In this document: in pieces, positions 50,017-61,868 of the stretch
How positions within the stretch are numbered: the stretch's first letter is position 1
How the letters are laid out: each line of letters starts with the position of its first letter
The notes under the pieces: model-generated
Told to the model about the DNA's origin: nothing
What the model saw: only the letters and a program-made list of their open reading frames with translations
Databases searched by the model: none
NCBI GenBank assembly: GCA_029582155.1
Contig: CM055899.1
Coordinates: forward strand, 53,229,353-53,293,352
Direction of reading: 5' to 3'
DNA length: 64,000 bases
DNA from: Panopea generosa
Taxonomy: Eukaryota > Mollusca > Bivalvia > Adapedonta > Hiatellidae
Translations under genes and position numbers: made by a program

Positions 50017-51177
50017 CATCATCATCATCATCACAACCGCCACCATTATCAATTAATCTTCATCAATATCACAACCATCAATATCATCATCATCATCATC
50101 ATCATCACCGCCATAAATCATACATATCCATCTACCATCTTATTTCCATCTCCAGTGTCATAGTTTGTGTCTCATCTCCATCTTCAATCTCACCAATGCC
50201 ATCCTTGGGGACTGCGCCCACACATAAAACTTGGATACCATATAGAACTATAACTTACTGTGTATGAATTTATATTCTCTATCGCATCAAAGTAAACAAA
50301 ATACTTCAGACGTTTTATATATAAATCATAACTATCATCTACACACATATATGCAAGTGTATTGAATGATTGTGGTGGCAAGTGTAGGAAATACTATAGT
50401 TTATATGAAATAAAATCAAATGCAGTATGAAAAAGTAACACAATTATAAATACAATCATTTGCTTTATCCAGGTTGTTCCATCTCCTTCTAATCTCCATC
50501 TCCAATCTCATCTGTTCTGTCCATATCCATCTCCAATATATTAGATCCTGTCTCATCTCCAGTACCACCAATGCCATCGTTAACATTACCCGATATTTCA
50601 TCAACATTATCATCATCAATATTATCACAATCATCATCAATATCAAAATCATTATCATCATGAATTATCATTAAGTATCTCTCACTGGTAAAGTCGTAGG
50701 TTTGAGCCAATTGTGGTCCAAAGGCTTTACTTCATATTGTTGGCTTGTTACTTGCAGAATGACAGTGGTCCTGTATCGATTTATGTGCTTGGAGACTGCC
50801 CCCATACATATAAAAGTTGGATACCATATATTACCTGTAATGTGTTGTACATGGTGTTCAACTCTACCCAATAAATTACTGTGTATTAATTTACTTTCTC
50901 TATCACATCAAAGTAAACAAAATACTTCAAAACGTTTTATATATAAATCATAACTATCATTTACAGATAAATCAACAATTGTATTGAATGATTGTGGAGG
51001 CAATTGTAGAAAATACTATAGTTTTTATGAAATAAAATAAAATAAAATATGAAAAAGTAACACAATTATTCCTACAATCATTTGCTTTATCCAGGTTGTT
51101 CCATCTCCATCTCCAATCTCATCCATCCTGTCCATATCAATCTCCAATATATTAGATCCTGTCTCATCTCCATCTCC
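50017..51177 (+). repeat. 600-625-bp tandem units, block 2
   Basis: (TCA)n start, then long units with anchors at about 50,437 and 51,059 (622 bp apart). The left 850 bp nearly equals 42,300-43,150 at an offset of about 7,726 bp. The right end nearly equals the end of block 1 at an offset of about 6,174 bp. Confidence 0.93.
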
Positions 51178-54100
51178 AGGTGCTGTGTTGTTGATGGTGC
51201 CTCCACCCTCCACCCACAGCACCTGGTGCCATATATAACCTGTAATGTGTTGTGGATGGTGCCTCTACCCTCCACCCACAGCACCTGGTGTCATATATAA
51301 CCTGTAATGTGTTGTTGATGGTGCCTCCACCCTTCACCCACAGCACCTGGTGCCATATATAACCTGTAATGTGTTGTGGATTGTGCCTCCACCCTCCTCC
51401 AACAGCACCTTGTGCCATATATAAACTGTAATGTGTTGAAGGTACCTCCACCCTCCACCAAGAGCACCTTGTGCCATATATAACATGTAATGTGTTGTGA
51501 ATGGTACCTCCACCCACAGCACCTGGTGCCATATATAACCTGTAATGTATTGTGAATGGTGCCTCCACCCATAGCACCTTGTGTCATATATAACCTGTAA
51601 TGTGTTGTGAATGGTACCTCCACCCACAGCACCTGGTGCCATATATAACCTGTAATGTATTGTGAATGGTGCCTCCACCCACAGCACCTTGTGCCATATA
51701 TAACCTGTCATGTGTTGTTCATGTGCCTCCACCCTCCACCCACAGCATCTTGTGCCATATATAACCTGTAATGTGTTGTGAATGGTGCCTCAAGCCACAG
51801 CACCTGGTGCCATATATAACCTGTAATGTGTTGTGGATGTTGCCTCCACCCTTCACCCACAGCACCTGGTGCCATATATAACCTGTAATGTGTTGTGGAT
51901 GTTGCCTCCACCCTTCACCCACACCACCTGGTGCCATATATAACCTGTAATGTGTTGTTGAAGGTGCCTCCACAATCCACCCACAGCACCTTGTGCCATA
52001 TATAATCTATAATATGTTGTGAATGGTGCCTCCACCCATAGCACCTGGTGCCATATACAACCTGCAATGTGTTGTTGAAGATACCTCCACCCACCACACA
52101 CAGCATCTTGTGCCATAATTAACCTGTAATGTGTTGTGAATGATGCCTCCACCTACAGCACTTGGTGCCATATATAAACTGTTATGTGTTGTGAATGGTG
52201 CCTCCACCCACAGCACCTGGTACCATACATAACCTGTTTTGTGTGCCATATAAAACCTGTAATGTGTTGTTGATGGTGCCTCCATTCTCCACCCACAGCA
52301 CCTTGTGCCATATATAACCTGTAATGTGTTGTTGATGGTGCATCCATCCTCCACCCACAGCACCTTGTGCCATATATAACCTGTAATGTGTTGTTGATGG
52401 TGCCTCCACCCACAGCACCTGGTGCCATATATAACCTGTAATGTGTTGTGAATGGTGCCTCCACCCACAGCACCTGATACCATATATAACCTGTAATGTG
52501 TTGTTGAAGGTGCCTCAACCCTCCACCCACAGCACCTTGTGCCATATATAATCTGTAATGTGTTGTGAATGGTGCATCCACCCATAGAACCTGGTGCCAT
52601 ATATAACCTGCAATGTGTTGTTGAAGGTGCCTCCACCCTCTACCCACAACAACTTGTGCCATATATAGCCTGTAATGTGTTGTTGATGGTGCCTCCACTT
52701 TCCACCCACAGCATCTGTGTGTCATATATAACCTGTAATGTGTTGTTGATGGTGCACCCATCCTCCACCCACAGCACCTTGTGCCATATAAAACCTGTTA
52801 TGTGTGCCATATAAAACCTGTAATGTGTTGTTGATGGTGCCTCCATTCTCCATCCACAGCACATTGTGCCATATATAACCTGTAATGTGTTGTTGATGGT
52901 GCATCCATCCTCCACCCACAGCACCTGGTGCCATATATAACGTGTTTTGTGTGCCATATAAAATCTGTAATGTGTTGTTGATGGTTCCTCCACCTTCCAA
53001 CCACAGCACATGTCATATATAACTTGTAACGTGTTGTGAATTATGCTCCACCCACAGCACCTCGTGCCATATATAAACTGTAATGTGTTGAAGATGACTC
53101 CACCCTACACCCACAGCACCGAGTGCCATATATAACCTGTAATGTGTTGTTGAAGGTGCCCCCACCCTCGTCCCACAGCACCTAGTGCCATATATAACCT
53201 GTAATGTGTTGTTGAAGGTGACTCCACCCCCGTCCCACATCACCTTGTGCCATATATAACCTGTAATGTGATGTTGAAGGTGACTCCACCATCCACCCAC
53301 AGCACCTTGGGCCATATATAACCTGTAATGTGTTGTGAATGGCGCCTCCACTCACAGCACCTAGTGCCATATATAACCTGTAATGTGGTGTTGAAAGTGC
53401 CTCCATCTTCCGCCCACAGCAACTTGTGCCATATATAACCTGTAATGTGTTCTTGATGGTGCATCCATCCTCCACCCACAGCACCTTGTGCCACATATAA
53501 CCTGTAATGTGTTGTGAATGGTACGTCCACCCACAGCACCTTGTGCCACATATAACCTGTAATGTGTTGTGAATGGTGCCTCCAACCACAGCACCTTGTG
53601 CCACATATAACCTGTAATGTGTTGTTGATGGTGCATCCATCCTCCACCCACAGCACCTGGTGCCATATATAACCTGTTTTATGTGCTCTATAAAACCTGT
53701 AATGTGTTGTGAATGGTGCCTCCAACCAAAGCACCTGGTGCCATAAATAAATTGTAATGTGTTGAACGTGCCTCCACCCTCCACCAACAGCACCCTGTGC
53801 CATATATTACGTGTAATGTGTTGTGGATGGTGCCTCCACCCACAGCACCTGGTGCCATATATAACCTGTAATGTGTTATTGAAGGTGCCTCCACCCTCCA
53901 CCCACAGCACCTTGTGCCATATATAATCTGTAATGTGTTGTGAATGGTGCCTCCATCCATAGCACCTGGTGCCATATATTACTTGCAATGTGTTGTGAAT
54001 GGTTCCTCCACCCATAGCACCTGGTGCCATATATAACATGCAATGTGTTGTTGAAAGTGCCTCCACCCTCCACCCACAGCACTTTGTGTCATATATAGCC

Positions 54101-57100
54101 TGTAATGTGTTGTTGATGGTGCCTCCATTTTCCACCCACAGCACCTTGTGCTATCTATAACATGTTTTTTGTGCCATATAAAACTTGTAATGTGTTGTTG
54201 ATGGTGCCTACACCCTCCAACCACAGCACATGGTGTCATATATAACCTGAAATGTGTTGTGAATTCTGTTCCACCCAAAGCACCTGGTGCCATATATAAA
54301 CTGTTATGTGTTGTGAATGGTGCCTCCATCCACAGCACCTGGTGCCGTATATAACCTGTAATGTGTTGTTGAAGGTGACTCCACCCTCGTCCCACAGCAC
54401 CTTGTGCCATATATAACCAGTAATGTGGTTTTGAAGGTGCCTCCACCATCCACCCACAGCACCTTGTGCCATATATAACCTGTAATGTGTTGTGAATGGT
54501 GCCTCCACCCACAGCACCTAGTGCCACATATAACGTGTAATGTGTTGTGAATGGTGCCTCCACCCACAGCACCTTGTGTCATATATAACCTGTAATGTGT
54601 TGTGAATGGTGCCTCCACCCACAGCACCTGATATACATGTATAACCTGTAATGTGTTGTTGATGGTGCCTCCACCCACAGCACCTTGTGCCATATATAAC
54701 CTGTAATGTGTTGTGAATGGTGCCTCCACCCACAGCACCTTGTGCCACATATAACCTGTAATGTGTTGTTGATGGTGCATCCATCCTCCAACCACAGCAC
54801 CTTGTGTCATATATAACCTGTAATATGTTGTGAATTGTGTTCCACCCACAGCACCTGGTGCCATACATAACCTATAATGTGTTGTGAATGGTGCCTCCAC
54901 CCACAGCACCTGGTGTCATATATAAACTGTAATGTGTTGAAGGTGCCTCCGACCACCACCAACAGCACCTTGTGCCATATATAACCTGTAATGTGTTGTG
55001 AATGGTGCCTCCACCCACAGCACCTGGTGCCATATATAAACTGTTATGTGTTGTGAATGGTGCCTCCACCCACAGCACCTGGTGCCATATATAACCTGTA
55101 ATGTGTTGTTGAAGGTGCCTCCACACTCCACCAACAGCACCTTGTGCCATATATAACCTGTAATGTGGTGTTGAAGGTGCCTCCATCATCCACCCACAGC
55201 ACCTTGTGCCATATATAACCTGTAATGTGTTGTGAATGGTGCCTCCACCCACAGCACCTAGTGCCATATATAACCTGTAATGTGTTGTTGATGGTGCCTC
55301 CATCTTCCACCCACAGCAACTTGTGCCATATATAACCTATTTTGTGTGCCATATATAACCTGTAATGTGTTGTTGATGGTGCATCCATCCTCCACCCACA
55401 GCACCTGGTGCCATATATAACCTGTTTTGTGTTCCATATAAAACCTGTAATGTGTTGTTGATGTTGCCTCCACCCTCCAACCACAGCACATGGTGTCATA
55501 TATAACCTGTAATGTGTTGTGAATTGTGCTCCACCCACAGCACCTGGTGCCATACATAACCTGTAATGTGTTGTGAATGGTGCCTCCAACCAAAGCACCT
55601 GGTGCCATATATCAACTGTAATGTATTGAAGGTGCCTCCACGCTCTACTAACAGCGCCCTGTGCCACATATAACCTGTAATGTGTTGTGAATGGTGCTTC
55701 CACCCCAGCACCTGGTGCCATATATAACCTGTAATGTGTTGTGAATTGTGCCTCCACCCACAGCACCTGGTGCCATATATAACCTGTAATGTGTTGTTAA
55801 AGGTGCCTCCACCCTCCACCTACAGCACCTTGTGCCATATATAATCTGTAATGTGTTGTGAATGGTGCATCCACCCATAGCACATGGTGCCATATATAAC
55901 CTGCAATGTGTTGTTGAAGGTGCCTCCACCCTCCACCCACAGCACCTTGTGCCATATATAGCCTGTAATGTGTTGTTGATGGTGCCTCCACTTTCCACCC
56001 ACAGCAGCTGTGTGTCATATATAACCTGTTATGTGTTGTTGATGGTGCATCCATCCTCCACCCACAGCACCTTGTGCCATATATAACCTGTAATGTGTTG
56101 TTGAAGGTGCCTCCACACTCCACCAACAGCACCTTGTGCCATATATAACCTGTAATGTGGTGTTGAAGGTGCCTCCATCATCCACCCACAGCACCTGATG
56201 CCATATATAACCTGTAATGTGTTGTTGATGGTGCCTTCACCCTCCAACCACAGCACCTGATGCCATATATAACCTGTAATGTGTTGTTGATGGTGCCTCC
56301 ATCCTCCAACAACAGCACCTGATGCCATATATAACCTGCAATGTGTTGTTGATGGTGCCTCCACCATCCACCCACAGCACCTTGTGCCATATATAACCTG
56401 TAAAATGTTGTGGATGGTGCATCCACCCACAGCACCTGGGGCCATATATAACCTGTAATGTGTTGTTGATGGTGCCTCCACCCACAGCACTTTGTGCCAT
56501 ATATAACCTGTAATGTGTTGAGAATGGTGCCTCCACCCACAGCACCTGGTGCCATATATAACCTGTAATGTGTTGTGAATTGTGCCTCCACCCACAGCAC
56601 CTTGTGCCATATATAACCTGTAATGTGTTGTGAATGGTGCCTCCACCGACAGCACCTGATGCCATATATAACCTGTAATGTGTTGTTGATGGTGCCTCCA
56701 CCCACAGCACCTTGTGCCATATATAACCTGTAATGTGTTGTGAATGGTGCCTCCACCCACAGCACCTGGTGCCATATATAACCTGTAATGTGTTGTGAAT
56801 GGTGCCTCCACCCACAGCACCTTGTGCCATATATAACCTGTAATGTGTTGTGAATGGTGCCTCCACCCACAGCACCTGATGCCATATATAACCTGTAATG
56901 TGTTGTTGATGGTGCCTCCACCCTCCAACCACAGCACCTGATGCCATATATAACCTGTAATGTGTTGTTGATGGTGCCTTCACCCTCCAACCACAGCTCC
57001 TGATGCCATATATAACCTGTAATGTGTTGTTGATGGTGCCTCCACCCTCCAACCACAGCACCTGATGCCATATATAACCTGCAATGTGTTATTGATGGTG

Positions 57101-60100
57101 CCTCCACCCTCCACCCACAGCACCTTGTGCCATATATAACCTGTAATGTGTTGTGAATGGTGCGTCCACCCACAGCACCTGGTGCCATATATAACCTGTA
57201 ATGTGTTGGGAATGGTGCCTCCACCCACAGCACCTGGTGCCATATATTACCTGTAATGTGTTGTTGATGGTGCCTCCACCCTCCAACCACAGCACCTGAT
57301 GCCATATATAACCTGCAATGTGTTGTTGATGGTGCCTCCACCCTCCACCCACAGCACCTTGTGCCATATATAACCTGTAATGTGTTGTGAATGGTACGTC
57401 CACCCACAGCACCTTGTGCCATATATAACCTGTAATGTGTTGTGAATGGTGCGTCCACCCACAGCACCTTGTGCCATATATAACCTGTAAAGTGTTGTGG
57501 ATGGTGCTTCCACCCTCCACCCACAGCACCTTGTGCCATATATAACCTGTAATGTGTTGTGGATGGTGCTCCCACCCTCCACCCACAGCACCTTGTGCCA
57601 TATATAACATGTAATGTGTTGTGGATGGTGCATACGTCCTCCACCCACAGCACCTGGAGCCATATATAACCTGGAATGTGTTGTTAAAGGTGCCTCCACC
57701 CTCCACCCACAGCACCTTGTGCCACATATAACCTGTAATGTGTTGTGAATGGTGGCTTCACCCACAGCACCTGTTGCCATTTATAACCTGTAATATGTTG
57801 CTAAGGTGCCTCCACCCTCCACCCACAGCACCTTGTGCCACATATAACCTGTAATGTGTTGTGAATGGTGGCTTCACCCACAGCACCTGTTGCCATTTAT
57901 AACCTGTAATGTGTTGTTGAAGGTGCCTCCATCCTCCACCCACAGCACCTTGTGCCATATATAACCTGTTTTGTGTGCCATATAAAACCTGTAATGTGTT
58001 GTTGATGGTGCCTCCACTCTCCACCAACAGCACCTTGTGCCATATATAACCTGTAATGTGGTGTTGAAGGTGCCTCCACTTTCCACCCACAGCACATTGT
58101 GCCATATATAACCTGTAATGTGTTGTGAATGGTGCCTCAACTCACAGCACCTTGTGCCATATATAACCTGTAATGTGTTGTGAATGGTGCCTCCACCCAC
58201 GGCACCTTGTGCCATATATAACCTGTAATGTGTTGTCAATGGTGCCTCCACCCACAGCACCTGGTGCCATATATAACCTGTAATGTGTTGTTCATGGTGC
58301 CTCCACCAACGGCACCTAGTGCCATATATAACCTGTAATGTGTTGTTCATGGTGCCTCCACTCACAGCATCTTGTGCCATATACAACCCGTAATGTGTTG
58401 TGAATGGTGCCTCCACCCACAGCATCTTGTGCGATATATAACCTGTAATATGTTGTGGATGGTGCCTCCACCCACAGCACCTGGTGCCATATATAACCTG
58501 AAATGTGTTGTGGATGTTGCCTCCACCCTTCACCCACAGCACCTGTTGCCATATATAACCTGTAATGTGTTGTTGATGGTGCCTCCACCCTCCACCCACA
58601 GCACCTAATGCCATTTATAACCTGTAATGTGTTGTTGATGGTGCCTCCACCCTCCACCCATAGCACCTTGTGACATATATAACCTGTAAAATGTTGTGGA
58701 TGGTGCCTTCACCCTCCACCCACAGCACCTTGTGCCATATATAACCTGTAATGTGTTGTGAATGGTGCCTCCACCCATAGCACCTTTTGCCATATATAAC
58801 CTGTAATGTGTTGTGAATGGTGCCTCCACCCACAGCACCTGATGCCATATATAACCTGTAATGTGTTGTTGATGGTGCCTCCACCCTCCAACGACAGCAC
58901 CTGATGCCATATATAACCTGCAATGTGTTGTTGATGGTGCCTCCACCCTCCACACACAGCACCTTGTGCCATATATAACCTTTAAAATGTTGTGGATGGT
59001 GCCTCCACCCACAGCACCTGGGGCCATATATAACCTGTAATGTGTTGTGGATGGTGCCTCCACCCACAGCACTTTGTGCCATATATAACCGGTAATGTGT
59101 TGTTGATGGTGCCTCCACCCACAGCTCCTTGTGCCATATATAACCTGTAATATGTTGTGAATGGTGCCTTCACCAACAGCACCTGGTGCCATATATAACC
59201 TGTAATGTGTTGTGAATGGTTCCTCCACCCACAGCACCTTGTGCCATATATAACCTGTAATGTGTTGTGAATGGTGCCTCCACCCTCAGCACCTGGTGCC
59301 ATATATAACCTGTAATGTGTTGTTGATGGTGCCTTCACCCTCCAACCACAGCACCTGATGCCATATATAACCTGCAATGTGTTATTGATGGTGCCTCCAC
59401 CCTCCACCCACAGCACCTTGTGCCATATATAACTTGTAATGTGTTGTGAATGGTGCCTCCACCAACAGCACCTTGTGCCATATATAACCTGTAATGTGTT
59501 GTGAATGGTGCCTCCACCCACAGCACCTGGTGCCATATATAACCTGTAATGTGTTGTGAATGGTGCCTCCACCCACAGCACCTGGTGCCATATATAACCT
59601 GTAATGTGTTGTTGATGGTGCCTCCACCCTCCAACCACAGCACCTGATGCCATATATAACCTGTAATGTGTTGTGAATGGTGCCTCCACCCACAGCACCT
59701 GGTGCCATATATAACCTGTAATGTGTTGGGAATGGTGCCTCCACCCACAGCACCTGGTGCCATATATTACCTGTAATGTGTTGTTGATGGTGCCTCCACC
59801 CTCCAACCACAGCAACTGATGCCATATATAACCTGCAATGTGTTGTTGATGGTGCCTCCACCCTCCACCCACAGCACCTTGTGCCATATATAACCTGTAA
59901 TGTGTTGTGAATGGTGCGTCCACCCACAGCACCTGGTGCCATATATAACCTGTAATGTGTTGGGAATGGTGCCTCCACCCACAGCACCTGGTGCCATATA
60001 TTACCTGTAATGTGTTGTTGATGGTGCCTCCACCCTCCAACCACAGCACCATGTGCCATATATAACCTGTAATGTGTTGTGAATGGTGCCTCCACCCACA

Positions 60101-61868
60101 GCACCTGATGCCATATATAACCTGTAATGTGTTGTGAATGGTGCCTCCACCCACAGCACCTGATGCCATATATAACCTGCAATGTGTTGTTGATGGTGCC
60201 TCCACCCTCCACCCACAGCACCTTGTGCCATATATAACCTGTAATGTGTTGTGAATGGTGCCTCCACCCACAGCACCTGGTGCCATATATAACCTGTAAT
60301 GTGTTGTGAATGGTGCCTCCACCCACAGCACCTGGTGCCATATATAACCTGTAATGTGTTGTGAATGGTGCCTCAACCCACAGCACCTGATGCCATATAT
60401 AACCTGCAATGTGTTGTTGATGGTGCCTCCACCCTCCACCCACAGCACCTTGTGCCATATATAACCTGTAATGTGTTGTGAATGGTACGTCCACCCACAG
60501 CACCTTGTGCCATATATAACCTGTAATGTGTTGTGAATGGTGCGTCCACCCACAGCACCTTGTGCCATATATAACCTGTAAAGTGTTGTGGATGGTGCTT
60601 CCACCCTCCACCCACAGCACCTTGTGCCATATATAACCTGTAATGTGTTGTGGATGGTGCTCCCACCCTCCGCCCACAGCACCTTGTGCCATATATAACA
60701 TGTAATGTGTTGTAGATGGTGCATACGTCCTCCACCCACAGCACCTGGAGCCATATATAACCTGGAATGTGTTGTTAAAGGTGCCTCCAACCTCCACCCA
60801 CAGCACCTTGTGCCACATATAACCTGTAATGTGTTGTGAATGGTGGCTTCACCCATAGCACCTGTTGCCATTTATAACCTGTAATGTGTTGTTAAAGGTG
60901 CCTCCACCCTCCACCCACAGCACCTTGTGCCACATATAACCTGTAATGTGTTGTGAATGGTGGCTTCACCCACAGCACCTGTTGCCATTTATAACCTGTA
61001 ATGTGTTGTTGAAGGTGCCTCCATCCTCCACCCACAGCATCTTGTGCCATATATAACCTGTAATGTGTTGTGAATGGTGCCTCCCCCAACAGCACCTGGT
61101 GCCATATATAACCTGTAATGTGTTGTTGAATGTGCTTCCACCCTCCACCAACAGCACCTTGTGCCATATATAACCTGTAATGTGTTGTTGATGGGACCTC
61201 CACCTTCCACCCACACCAACTTCTGCCATATATAACCTGTAATGTATAGTTTATGGTTCTTCCACCCTCCACCCACAGCACCTGGTACCATATATACCCT
61301 GTTATGGGTGCTATATATAACCTGCAATGTGTTGTTGATGGTGCCTCAACCCTCCACCCACAGAAACTGGTGCCATATATAACCTGTAATTTGTTGTGAA
61401 TGGTACATCCACCCTCCACCCACAGCACCTTGTGACATATATAACCTGTAATGTGTTGCGAATGGTGCCTCCACCCACAGCACCTGGTGCCATATATAAC
61501 CTGTAATGTATTGAAGGAGGTGCCTCCACTCTCCACCCACAGCACCTTGTGCGATATATAACCTGTAATGTGTTGTGAATGGTGCTTCCACCCACAGCAC
61601 CTGGTGCCATATATAACCTGTAATGTATTGTTGAAAGTGCCTCCACCCTCCACCAACAGCACCTTGTGCGATATATAACCTGTAATGTGTTGTGAATGGT
61701 GCATCCACCCACAGCACCTGGGGCCATATATAACCTGTAATGTGTTGTTGAAGGTGCCTCCACCCTCCACCTACAGCACCTTGTGCCATATATAACCTGT
61801 AATGTGTTGTTGATGGTGCTTCCGACTTCCACCCACAGCACCTTGTGCCATATATAACATGTAATGTG
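51178..61868 (+). repeat. Satellite array 4, mixed 55- and 62-bp units, about 185 copies
   Basis: It begins at the same ATCTCCAG|GTGCTGTG junction as array 3 and ends by merging with the embedded monomer of the next long unit (ATAACATGTAATGTGTTGTA). A duplicated segment with an offset of about 3,091 bp links 57.1-58.0 kb and 60.2-61.1 kb. The longest spurious minus frame has 629 codons (58,982-60,871). Confidence 0.95.

Noticed and set aside
58982-60871. 629-codon minus-strand open frame, and many others of 100-490 codons over the arrays
   Set aside because: They are tandem translations of stop-free satellite monomers that change frame at each unit. There is no non-repetitive domain, splice structure or start context.
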